From Ruania halotolerans (lineage in GTDB: Bacteria; Actinomycetota; Actinomycetes; Actinomycetales; Beutenbergiaceae), in the NCBI RefSeq assembly GCF_021049285.1, contig NZ_CP088017.1:1437380-1501379 (forward strand): a DNA stretch of 64,000 bases, read 5' to 3'. The notes beneath the pieces were generated by a model. That model searched no databases, was not told the DNA's origin, and saw only the letters and a list, made by a program, of their open reading frames with translations. Shown here in pieces: positions 8,762 to 16,209 of the stretch. Position 1 is the first letter of the stretch. Each line of letters starts with the position of its first letter. The position numbers were made by a program, and so were the translations under genes.

Positions 8762-9343
8762 TCAGCGGGTGGTGGGTTCGTCTGTCTCGCCCGCCGCATG
8801 CCGGGCGAGTACGAATAACAGATCCGAGAGCCGATTCAGGTAGTGCCCGACGGCGGTGCTCACCTGGCCGCCCGCCTCGCGGGCGGCCAGGGCGTGCCGT
8901 TCCGCACGCCGCGCCACCGCTCGGGCATGATCGAGGGCCGCACCAAGCGGGGTCGCACCGGGCACCACGAACACCGGGCGCAGCGGGCGCTCGGCGACCA
9001 ACTCGTCGATCAGCGACTCCAAGCCGGCCACCATCTCCTCGGTGACCAACGAGACCCCCGGCTCGAGTTTGTGCCGCCGCTCTGGGTTCACGGCCAGGTC
9101 CGCACCGACCACGAACAACTCGCGCTGGAGTCGGAGGATGATCTCAGCGAGCTGATCCTGATCAGCGTGTGCTGCTCTCGTCACAGATGCGGCTGCCGGC
9201 ACCGCTGCCCGCGCCACCCCCAGCAACGCGACCACTTCGTCCAGGTCCCCGCTGGTGTCCATCAGGGGGTCGGTCTTGGCAACGCGACCGCCGTAGAGCC
9301 GTCCGGTGCTTCCGTCGTCGCCGGTGCGCGTGTAGATCCTCAT
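8762..9343 (-). CDS. Cob(I)yrinic acid a,c-diamide adenosyltransferase, PduO type
   Basis: ATP:cob(I)alamin adenosyltransferase of 193 residues that makes adenosylcobalamin. It shows the PduO N-terminal motif MRIYTRTGDDGSTG, the SGDLDEVVALLGVAR helix, a RLQRELFVVGADLA segment and the C-terminal NRLSDLLFVLAR. I place the start at 9343 because the family begins with this motif; an ATG at 9370 is also in frame. It is divergent from the B12 riboswitch and transporter operon, which fits a function in converting imported corrinoid to coenzyme. Confidence 0.93.
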   Translation of the reverse strand: MRIYTRTGDDGSTGRLYGGRVAKTDPLMDTSGDLDEVVALLGVARAAVPAAASVTRAAHADQDQLAEIILRLQRELFVVGADLAVNPERRHKLEPGVSLVTEEMVAGLESLIDELVAERPLRPVFVVPGATPLGAALDHARAVARRAERHALAAREAGGQVSTAVGHYLNRLSDLLFVLARHAAGETDEPTTR

Positions 9344-9449
9344 CGGACCAGCATGGCTCAGCACCGCCATGACGGGCGCGTTGTGGTGTGATTCGGGCCT
9401 GCCCCATACGTCACGATCTCACCGTTCGCCCGGTCGGGGCACGACCCGC

Positions 9450-9455
9450 CATACT
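9450..9455 (+). promoter_or_regulatory. Probable -10 box of the riboswitch-controlled operon
   Basis: CATACT lies 11 bp before the first base of the riboswitch P1 helix, predicting a transcript that starts near 9462, just ahead of the aptamer. A weak TTCGCC lies 19 bp upstream. Position relative to the aptamer is the main support. Confidence 0.45.
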
Positions 9456-9465
9456 GGGTCATTCA

Positions 9466-9551
9466 GTCCTGGACGCAGGGGAAGCCGGTGTGAATCCGGC
9501 GCTGTCCCGCAACCGTGAGCCCGCAGGCAAGTCGGAGTACCTGCCCAGGAC
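9466..9551 (+). ncRNA. Cobalamin (B12) riboswitch aptamer
   Basis: The strand carries the conserved B12-box series in order: GGGAAGCCGGTGTGAATCCGG (from 9479), then CTGTCCCGCAACCGTGA and finally AGTCGGAGTACCTGCC. A perfect 7-bp closing helix pairs GTCCTGG (9466-9472) with CCAGGAC (9545-9551). This matches the established cobalamin riboswitch class in a short form. It precedes the surface-protein/ECF transporter operon, so high adenosylcobalamin should lower expression of these genes. Confidence 0.95.
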
Positions 9552-9617
9552 GTCGAACCTCGACCCGTCGTGGACTGCGGGTGGCGAGCTCCCAGCGGAT
9601 ACTGCTGGTGTGGGCGC

Positions 9618-9642
9618 CCTTTCGCAGCTCCCCTGAGAAAGG
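9618..9642 (+). promoter_or_regulatory. Probable expression platform: hairpin covering the ribosome binding site
   Basis: CCTTTC (9618-9623) can pair with GAAAGG (9637-9642), and the latter contains the AAAGG ribosome site of the gene starting at 9651. No terminator with a U-run lies between aptamer and gene, so control at translation initiation is the likelier mode. The link from aptamer to this hairpin is inferred. Confidence 0.5.
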
Positions 9643-9650
9643 CAACCACT

Positions 9651-10322
9651 ATGGCCCGCACCCGCTCCGCCGTCGGACGGATCCGCACGATCGCCCTCCC
9701 TGCCGTTGCCGCGGCAGGCCTGCTGACGGCGTCCCTCGCCGGCGCGTTCAGCGCACCCGCCGTGGCGGAGACCATGCCCGTGACCGACGCCTGCGAGGGT
9801 GCCGAAGGCGTGACCGTGGTGGTGGACTTCACCGACCTCGGTGGCGAGATCGAGACCGGGTGCGCCGAGGGAGACCCGGCCAATGGTCGCGAGGCGCTCG
9901 AGGCCGCTGGGTTCACACCTGCAGACTCCCAGCCCGGCATGATCTGCACGATCAACTCCCTCCCGGACCCGTGCCCCGAGGAGTTCGACGGCAATTACTG
10001 GTCCTACTGGAACGCGGAGTCCGGTGGCGAGTGGACCAGCTACCAGGTAGGCGCTGACGAGTCCGACCCGGCACCAGGCACCTTCGAGGGCTGGCGCTAC
10101 TTCGACGGATCTGAGGCGCCTGGGGCCACGCCGGAGGAGCTGGCGGACCAGACGGCCACCGAGGAGAACGGTGAAGGCAGCGCCGCGACCGATGACGCGC
10201 CGGAGGAGGGTGCCAATGATGACGACGGCGCCGGCCCACTCGTTCCGATCCTGATCGGGGTCGCTGCCGTGGTGCTGATCGGTGCGATCGTGCTCGTGCT
10301 GCGCCGGCGCGCCAAGGGATAA
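9651..10322 (+). CDS. Secreted, membrane-anchored transcobalamin-like (DUF4430-type) protein
   Basis: Protein of 223 residues with four parts. There is an N-terminal signal peptide (TIALPAVAAAGLLTASLAGAF, cleavage after an AVAE-like site near residue 37). The compact ectodomain has four cysteines, at ACEG, TGCAEG, MICTIN and DPCPEEF. An acidic low-complexity stalk precedes a C-terminal membrane helix (VPILIGVAAVVLIGAIVLVL) followed by RRRAKG. The NYWSYWNAESGGEW and GWRYFDG segments resemble the corrinoid-contacting beta domain of transcobalamin/DUF4430 proteins. Immediate B12-riboswitch control and the ECF genes downstream suggest it captures corrinoid at the cell surface. Binding is inferred. 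Confidence 0.78.
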   Translation: MARTRSAVGRIRTIALPAVAAAGLLTASLAGAFSAPAVAETMPVTDACEGAEGVTVVVDFTDLGGEIETGCAEGDPANGREALEAAGFTPADSQPGMICTINSLPDPCPEEFDGNYWSYWNAESGGEWTSYQVGADESDPAPGTFEGWRYFDGSEAPGATPEELADQTATEENGEGSAATDDAPEEGANDDDGAGPLVPILIGVAAVVLIGAIVLVLRRRAKG

Positions 10323-10358
10323 TCGCCGGCGCCAGACCACCCGGCAAGGAGCACGCCG

Positions 10359-11408
10359 ATGAACACGATCACGCACCCACTGGCATGGTGGGCGTGGGCC
10401 GCGGGCGCGGCCGTCGCCATCATGCGGATCGGTGAGCCGACGGTGACGATGCTCCTCCTGCTCGCGGTGGTCCTGGTGGCGCTCGCCTGCCGGGCGGATA
10501 CTCCATGGGCGAGGGCCTTTCCCGTGGCTCTGGCCCTCGGGGTGGTGATCGTGGTGCTGCGGGTGGGCTTCTATGTGGTGGTCGGGCTCGGTGATTCCAG
10601 CCCGGTGCTCTGGGATCTGCCCGAGATCCCGTTGCCGGGATGGTTCACCAACCTCACTTTGCTCGGGCCGGTACATGCCGATGGGTTGCGCCAGGCCGCC
10701 ACGGCCGGCCTGACCCTCGCCACGCTCGTCATCACCTTCGGCGCGGTGAACGCCGTCGCGAACCCGCGACTGGCGCTGCGCAGCCTGCCTGCCTCCCTGC
10801 ACCACCTCGGTGCCGCGGCGGTGATCGCCGTCTCGGTCACCCCGCAGCTCCTCTCGGCCATCGTCCGGGTCCGCCGGGCCCAGCGCCTGCGGGGCGCTCC
10901 GGCTCGTGGTCTGCGGGCCTTCACGGCACGGTTGGTCCCTGTGCTGGCCGGTGCGCTCGATCAGGCGCTGGACCTGGCCGCGTCGATGGACGCGCGCGGC
11001 TATGCCCGGGCGCACCGGGGTGGGGGCACGTTCGTCACGGTGGCGCTGGTGGTGGCGCTCGCAGCCGCGGTCGGCGGAACCTACGCACTGCTGGACGTGC
11101 AAGCACCCCGGCCCCTCGCCGTCGTGCTCCTTGCCATGGGCGTGGTGCTTGCCGTGGCGGGCTCGGTCGCTGCATCCCGGGCGGTGGTGCGCACCCGCTA
11201 CCGCCGGCAACCCTGGGACGGCCGAGCGTGGCTGGTGTCCGGGGCCGGCCTGGTGGCTGCGGTGCTCGCAGTGGCCGTCACCGCCGCGGCACGCACGACC
11301 TGGCCGGTCGCCCTGCCGGGTCAACTGCCACTGGTGCTCGGCGGCGTTGCCGCACTCGTCGTGGCGCTCCCCGCTGTGATCGGCCCGGCCGAGAGGGAGG
11401 CGCGATGA
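10359..11408 (+). CDS. ECF transporter transmembrane component, EcfT/CbiQ type
   Basis: Polytopic membrane protein of 349 residues, the coupling subunit of an ECF vitamin or cobalt importer. Several membrane segments occupy the first half. The cytoplasmic helical region has the coupling motifs RRAQRLRGAPARG (about 170-183) and SMDARGYARAH (about 209-219), which match the two A-R-G signatures of EcfT proteins. Two or three more segments follow. It starts 36 bp after the surface-protein gene and overlaps the ATPase gene in an ATGA, so it is in the riboswitch-controlled operon. Confidence 0.9.
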   Translation: MNTITHPLAWWAWAAGAAVAIMRIGEPTVTMLLLLAVVLVALACRADTPWARAFPVALALGVVIVVLRVGFYVVVGLGDSSPVLWDLPEIPLPGWFTNLTLLGPVHADGLRQAATAGLTLATLVITFGAVNAVANPRLALRSLPASLHHLGAAAVIAVSVTPQLLSAIVRVRRAQRLRGAPARGLRAFTARLVPVLAGALDQALDLAASMDARGYARAHRGGGTFVTVALVVALAAAVGGTYALLDVQAPRPLAVVLLAMGVVLAVAGSVAASRAVVRTRYRRQPWDGRAWLVSGAGLVAAVLAVAVTAAARTTWPVALPGQLPLVLGGVAALVVALPAVIGPAEREAR

Positions 11409-13054
11409 TCCAGATCGATGGCCTAGGCGTGGCCTACGGCACCCGCGCCGTGCTCGACGACGTCAGCGCCGTCGTCGAGGAGGGCGAGTTGTGCCTGGTG
11501 GTGGGACCCACCGGATCGGGTAAGTCCACTCTGTTGGGCGCCGTGAGCGCACGAGTACCGCACCTGACCGGCGGAACGGTGACTGGCACTGTGCGAGTGG
11601 CAGGCAGGGACACCCGCACGCACCGTCCTCGCGACCTCGCGGACGTCGTCGGGGTGGTGGGGCAGGACCCGCTCGCCACCTTCGTGACCGACGTGGTCGA
11701 GGACGAGCTCGCCTTCGCGATGGAACAGCTGGGTGTGCCGCCGGTGCTGATGCGCCGCCGCGTGGAGGAGGTGCTCGACCTGCTCGGACTTGCCGATCTG
11801 CGCAGCCGGCAGTTGAGCACGCTCTCCGGTGGCGAGCAGCAACGGGTCGCGATTGGTGCGGTGCTCACCGCCCAACCGCGCGTGCTGGTGCTCGACGAAC
11901 CCACCTCCGCGCTCGACCCGGGCGCGGCCGAGGATGTGCTCGCCGCCCTCGCCCGCCTCGTCCACGACGCTGGGGTGACGGTGCTGCTCGCCGAGCACCG
12001 GCTCGAACGCGTGGTCGGTTTCGCCGACCGGGTGATCGCCCTGGACGGCGGTCGTGCCCAGGTGGGAGATCCCGCCGCAGTCCTCGCTACGGCCGCCGTG
12101 GCACCGCCCGTGGTGGAGTTGGGCCGCGCGGCCGGGTGGGATCCGGTGCCGCTCACCGTCCGAGAGGCCCGACGGCGGTCCGCCGGCCTGCGCGAACGTC
12201 TCGGTTCGCCTGAGTCCGCCCAAGCGGGCCGCACTGCTGACGATGCCGACGCTGCCGTCCCCGTCGATCGTGCTGCCGCACCGTTGCGCGCCGAACGCCT
12301 GCGCGTGACATACGGCCCGATGGTGGCCCTTGCCGGGGTGGACGTGAGCGTACCCGCGGGCGTGGTGACGGCGGTGATGGGCCGCAACGGAGCAGGGAAG
12401 TCCTCGTTGCTGTGGGCGCTGGCCGGGGCCCAGAAGTCCTCCGGTGGGCGGGTGCGTGGATCGGCCACTCGTCGTGACGGCTCTGACGGCTCTGACGGTA
12501 CGGTCCGTACCGGGGTAGCGCTCGTCCCGCAGTCTCCGGAAGACCTGCTCTACCTGCTCACCGTGGCTCAGGAGTGCCGCACCGCCGATGAGGCTGCCGC
12601 CCGACCCGCGGGCGCCACCCGTACCGTGCTGGATCGCCTTCTGCCCGGCGTGCCCGAGGAGGCAAACCCACGCGACCTCTCCGAGGGGCAGCGACTCGCA
12701 CTCGCCGTGGCGATTCAACTGGTTCGGGAACCCGAGGTCCTGCTGCTGGACGAGCCCACCCGCGGCCTGGACTACATCTCGAAACGTCACCTGGTGATGA
12801 TGCTGCGTGAGTTGGCAGCGCAGGGTCGAGGGGTACTGGTGGCCACTCATGACGTCGAGTTCGCAGCACAGGTGGCGCACCGCGTGGTCCAACTCGCCGC
12901 GGGGGAGGTCGTGGCGGAGGGGCCTGCACGTGCGGTGCTCGCCGATTCGGCACTGTTCGCACCGCAGGTGGCGAAGGTGCTCAGCCCGGCGCCGTGGCTC
13001 ACCGTGGACGAAGTGCGCGCCGCGCTGCCGGGGGATCTGGGGAGTTCGAGGTGA
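11405..13054 (+). CDS. ECF transporter ATPase with two fused ABC domains
   Basis: A 549-residue fusion of the two ECF ATPase subunits. Domain 1 has Walker A GPTGSGKST (about 34-42), signature LSGGEQQR and Walker B VLVLDEPTSALD. Domain 2 starts near residue 295 with Walker A GRNGAGKSS, a variant signature LSEGQRLALAVA and LLLDEPTRGLD. The joining segment (about 240-290) is rich in alanine and arginine. The start at 11405 overlaps the EcfT stop, and the end overlaps the S-component start. The serine-to-glutamate-containing second signature suggests unequal domains, as in other paired ECF ATPases. Confidence 0.93.
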   Translation: MIQIDGLGVAYGTRAVLDDVSAVVEEGELCLVVGPTGSGKSTLLGAVSARVPHLTGGTVTGTVRVAGRDTRTHRPRDLADVVGVVGQDPLATFVTDVVEDELAFAMEQLGVPPVLMRRRVEEVLDLLGLADLRSRQLSTLSGGEQQRVAIGAVLTAQPRVLVLDEPTSALDPGAAEDVLAALARLVHDAGVTVLLAEHRLERVVGFADRVIALDGGRAQVGDPAAVLATAAVAPPVVELGRAAGWDPVPLTVREARRRSAGLRERLGSPESAQAGRTADDADAAVPVDRAAAPLRAERLRVTYGPMVALAGVDVSVPAGVVTAVMGRNGAGKSSLLWALAGAQKSSGGRVRGSATRRDGSDGSDGTVRTGVALVPQSPEDLLYLLTVAQECRTADEAAARPAGATRTVLDRLLPGVPEEANPRDLSEGQRLALAVAIQLVREPEVLLLDEPTRGLDYISKRHLVMMLRELAAQGRGVLVATHDVEFAAQVAHRVVQLAAGEVVAEGPARAVLADSALFAPQVAKVLSPAPWLTVDEVRAALPGDLGSSR

Positions 13055-13881
13055 CTGTGGTCTCGGACCGGCCGTGGCTGGCGGCCCGCGCCGTGCCCGT
13101 GGGGCCGCGACTGACTGTCTCGCTCGTGCTGGTCTCTGCAGTTGGCCTGTTGGCGTTCGCCTGGCCGCTGCTCGTGGATGCGGGAGCTGTCTTGGACGGG
13201 GATGCGACGGCACCCCTGGTGCTCGGGGTGGTCCTCGGCGCGTCCCTGCTGGTGGTGGCCACAGCGGTCAGCGACGGCGGGATGGACGTGCGGGCGGTGG
13301 CAATGCTTGGGCTACTCGCCGCAGTCGGTGCCCTGATCCGGCCGTTGGCGGCCGGGACCGGGGGCGTGGAGACCGTGTTCGTGCTGCTGGTGCTCGGCGG
13401 GCGAGTCTTCGGGCCCGGTTTCGGGTTCCTCCTTGGGGGGACGACTCTGTTTGCCTCCGCGCTGCTGACCGGCGGGGTCGGCCCATGGCTGCCTTACCAG
13501 ATGCTCGGCGCCGCGTGGGTGGGTCTCGGAGCGGGGTTACTTCCGCACCGGATCGGCTGGGGCCGGGCCCAGGTACGCGTGCGTGGGGTCGGTGAGCTGG
13601 TCTTGCTGGCCACCTATGGTGCACTCGCTTCAGTCCTGTTCGGCATCGCGATGAACCTGTCCTTCTGGCCTTTCCTGCTCGGGGCGGCCACCGAAATCTC
13701 CTTCATTCCCGGAGCTGCCGTGACCGAGAACCTCCACCGGTTCCTCACCTACAGCGTGGTGACGTCCCTGCCCTGGGATCTCACCCGGGCCGTGACCACG
13801 GTGCTCGGGGTCGCGGTGGCGGGCCATGCGGTACTGGTGACGCTGCGCCGGGCGGCTCGCCGTGCGGTCTTCGTGGCCTGA
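13051..13881 (+). CDS. ECF transporter substrate-binding (S) component, putative corrinoid/cobalt specificity
   Basis: Membrane protein of 276 residues with about seven predicted hydrophobic segments and a FGPGFGFLLGGTTLFASALLTGG block, followed by PYQMLGAAWVGLGAGLLP, typical of ECF S subunits. The GTG start at 13051 overlaps the ATPase stop (GTGA). The reading frame remains open upstream but runs inside the ATPase gene. Specificity is inferred only from the B12 riboswitch and the transcobalamin-like protein at the head of the operon. B12-regulated ECF modules are known in bacteria. Cobalt or another tetrapyrrole remains possible. Confidence 0.82.
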   Translation: MTVVSDRPWLAARAVPVGPRLTVSLVLVSAVGLLAFAWPLLVDAGAVLDGDATAPLVLGVVLGASLLVVATAVSDGGMDVRAVAMLGLLAAVGALIRPLAAGTGGVETVFVLLVLGGRVFGPGFGFLLGGTTLFASALLTGGVGPWLPYQMLGAAWVGLGAGLLPHRIGWGRAQVRVRGVGELVLLATYGALASVLFGIAMNLSFWPFLLGAATEISFIPGAAVTENLHRFLTYSVVTSLPWDLTRAVTTVLGVAVAGHAVLVTLRRAARRAVFVA

Positions 13882-13952
13882 TCGGGCTATCACAGGGTCC
13901 GGGCGCCACCTGTCAGACCCCGGCCCTCGGGCCCCCGTGGGATCATCGAGCG

Positions 13953-14696
13953 ATGCGATCGGGAACTTTGGACCTGAACGCTGACCTCGGTGAGGGGGTC
14001 GGCGATGACGCCGCGATGCTCAGTGTCGTGACCAGCGCCAACATCGCGTGCGGCGGCCACGCGGGAGATGCCGACACGATGGCAGCGACCTGTGCGGTGG
14101 CGCTCACCCACGGGGTACGGATCGGGGCGCACCCGGCGTATCCGGACCGGGAGAACTTCGGGCGAGCGCCGGTCGTGATCAGTGAAGCGGTACTCACGAA
14201 CGAGCTGCGGACTCAGGTGCGCGCCCTGATCGAGGAGGCGAGCGCCGTCGGGGCGCAGGTGACCTACCTGAAGCCGCACGGGGCGCTGTACCACGCGGCC
14301 ACGCGCGATCCTGAGCATGCACGGGCCGTGGTGACGACAGCGGCCGAGGCGGGGCTCGCCGTCGTCGGTCCGCCGGGCTCCCTCCTGCTCGACCTGGCAG
14401 GCAGAGCGGGCTTGGGCGCGGTGCCGGAGGCATTTGCCGATCGTGCCTATACCTCCGACGGCGGCCTCGTCCCCCGGGAACAGCCCGGCGCCGTGCTGCA
14501 CGATCCCATCGTGATCGCCGAGCGTGTGATGCAGCTGCTGCGCACCGGCACGATGATCGCTGACGACGGTACGTCCGTTTCGCTGGACATTCGCACCCTG
14601 TGTGTGCACGGGGATACGCCCGGCGCCGTCGCGATCGCTACACACGTGCGTGCCGCTCTCGATCGAGCCGGCCTGAGCCCTGTGTCGTTTACATGA
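13953..14696 (+). CDS. pxpA: 5-oxoprolinase subunit A (LamB/YcsF family)
   Basis: A 247-residue subunit of the ATP-dependent 5-oxoprolinase that opens pyroglutamate to glutamate. Family motifs are clear: LDLNADLGEG at residues 6-15, SANIACGGHAGDADTM (about 28-43), VRIGAHPAYPDRENFGR (about 55-71) and VTYLKPHGALYH (about 105-116). The SVSLDIRTLCVHGDTPGAV stretch ends the conserved core. The last codon overlaps the pxpB start (ATGA). No dedicated regulator is adjacent. Confidence 0.95.
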   Translation: MRSGTLDLNADLGEGVGDDAAMLSVVTSANIACGGHAGDADTMAATCAVALTHGVRIGAHPAYPDRENFGRAPVVISEAVLTNELRTQVRALIEEASAVGAQVTYLKPHGALYHAATRDPEHARAVVTTAAEAGLAVVGPPGSLLLDLAGRAGLGAVPEAFADRAYTSDGGLVPREQPGAVLHDPIVIAERVMQLLRTGTMIADDGTSVSLDIRTLCVHGDTPGAVAIATHVRAALDRAGLSPVSFT

Positions 14697-15361
14697 GCCT
14701 GCGCGTACTGCCCAGCGGGGAACGAGCCGTGCTGTTCGAGGTGGCCGACCTGGCGGCCGTGCACGCTCTTGCCGGCGCTGTCCAGGCTGCGCAGGCGCAG
14801 GGCCGGCTGGCCCGAGTGCAGGACGTGGTGCCCGCGTCGCGGACCGTCCTGGTGACCGTGGCCGAGGAGTCGGCGCTTGCAGAGGTGGTGGCGTTCGCTG
14901 AGCAGACGGAGCAGACCACGCGAGCAGAACGTGCCCAGGCGGAGGGCGTGAACCGACTCGGCGACCACGAGGGCGATGGCGATGTGGTGGTCATTGACGT
15001 CCGCTACGACGGCCCAGACCTGGACGATGTCGCTCGCCTCACCCACATGAGCACGGCCGAGGTGATCGCCCGGCACACCGGGACGACGTACACCGTGGAC
15101 TTCCTCGGCTTCGCGCCCGGTTTCGCCTACCTCTCCGGACTCGACCCGGTTCTGCATGTGTCACGCCTGGACACTCCGCGCACGTCTGTACCCGCCGGGG
15201 CTGTGGCGATCGCGGGGGACAGGGCCGCCGTCTACCCCCGCTCCTCCCCGGGCGGCTGGCGACTGCTGGGACGTACCGACGCCGTGCTGTTCGACGTCAC
15301 GGCCGACCCGCCCGCGCTGCTGCAGGCTGGGGCACGGGTCCAGTTCCGGGAGGTGTGCTGA
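14693..15361 (+). CDS. pxpB: 5-oxoprolinase subunit B (KipI-like)
   Basis: A 222-residue PxpB/KipI-type allophanate-hydrolase-subunit-1 fold, partner of PxpC. Motifs: VRYDGPDLDDVARLT (about 102-116), VDFLGFAPGFAYLSGLD (about 136-152) and RTSVPAGAVAIAGDRAAVYP then SPGGWRLLGRT (about 163-195). I start it at the ATG at 14693, which overlaps the pxpA stop; the open frame upstream lies inside pxpA. Acts with PxpA and PxpC in ATP-dependent cleavage of 5-oxoproline. Confidence 0.95.
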   Translation: MSLRVLPSGERAVLFEVADLAAVHALAGAVQAAQAQGRLARVQDVVPASRTVLVTVAEESALAEVVAFAEQTEQTTRAERAQAEGVNRLGDHEGDGDVVVIDVRYDGPDLDDVARLTHMSTAEVIARHTGTTYTVDFLGFAPGFAYLSGLDPVLHVSRLDTPRTSVPAGAVAIAGDRAAVYPRSSPGGWRLLGRTDAVLFDVTADPPALLQAGARVQFREVC

Positions 15362-16209
15362 TGCTGCGGGTGCTGGATGCCGGGCTCGTGCTGATCGAGG
15401 ACCTCGGCCGCGCCGGCCATGCCTCCTCCGGGGTGCCGGTCTCCGGGGCGGCTGACCGGGGCGCCCTGGTGGCCGCTAATCGGAGGTTGGGCAACTCTGA
15501 TGATGCCCCGGCCCTGGAGATCATGCTGGGCCGGTTACACCTGCGCGCCGAGCAGGAGGTGCTCGTGACCCTCGCCGGTGCATCGGCGCCGCTGAAGGCC
15601 GACGGCATGGTGCATCCGCCCGGAGCGGTGGTGATGCTCCCGGCCGGGGCCGAGCTGGTCTTGCGTACTCCGCCGTGGGGGCTACGTAGCTATCTGGCCG
15701 TCCGGGGCGGGCTGGACGTGCCGCTCGTGCTCGGATCGGCCAGTCACGACGTGCTCTCCGGGCTCGGGCCCCCGCCCGTGCAGGCGGGGGACATGTTGGC
15801 CGTCGGTGCGGGGACCGGCCCGGTCCCGACGATCGACGCCGGCCACGGGTCTGCGCATATGCCCTTCCTGCTCGACGTGCTGCCCGGGCCGCGACGGGAG
15901 TGGTTCACACCCGCCGCGGTGGAGACGTTCCTGTCCGAGCCGTACACGGTGACCGACACCGGCGACCGGGTGGGGGTGCGTCTGGACGGCCCGGTACTGG
16001 AACGGGCACGCCCCGGCGAGCTTGCGTCGGAGGGCGTGGTGCGCGGGAGCATCCAGGTGCCGCCGGACGGGAAGCCGTTGATCTTCGGGCCCGACCACCC
16101 GGTGACAGGCGGCTACCCGGTGATCGGGGTGCTCACCGAGGCCGCCGCCGATGCCTCCGCGCAGATTCGGCCCGGGCAGCAGGTCAGATTCCGGCACCGA
16201 GGCTGGTGA
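15361..16209 (+). CDS. pxpC: 5-oxoprolinase subunit C (KipA/biotin-dependent carboxyltransferase-like)
   Basis: A 282-residue PxpC subunit. It has the family opening LRVLDAGLVLIEDLGRAGHASSGVP, then GAADRGALVAANRRLGN, and ends with the PPDGKPLIFGPDHPVTGGYPVIGVL block near 230-254 and RPGQQVRFR. The ATG at 15361 shares one base with the pxpB stop (TGATG); a GTG at 15355 is also in frame. Its 3' end overlaps the 3' end of the opposite-strand alpha-galactosidase gene by 26 bp, so the two operons converge without spacer. Confidence 0.94.
   Translation: MLRVLDAGLVLIEDLGRAGHASSGVPVSGAADRGALVAANRRLGNSDDAPALEIMLGRLHLRAEQEVLVTLAGASAPLKADGMVHPPGAVVMLPAGAELVLRTPPWGLRSYLAVRGGLDVPLVLGSASHDVLSGLGPPPVQAGDMLAVGAGTGPVPTIDAGHGSAHMPFLLDVLPGPRREWFTPAAVETFLSEPYTVTDTGDRVGVRLDGPVLERARPGELASEGVVRGSIQVPPDGKPLIFGPDHPVTGGYPVIGVLTEAAADASAQIRPGQQVRFRHRGW

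Noticed and set aside
9459-11324. 621-codon open frame on the minus strand opposite the transporter operon
   Set aside because: Low-complexity Arg/His/Gly-rich product with no family match. It covers the riboswitch and recognisable EcfT gene, and is the usual mirror frame of GC-rich coding DNA.
11423-13213. 596-codon open frame opposite the fused ECF ATPase
   Set aside because: Covers Walker motifs of the real gene on the other strand and shows no recognisable protein features.
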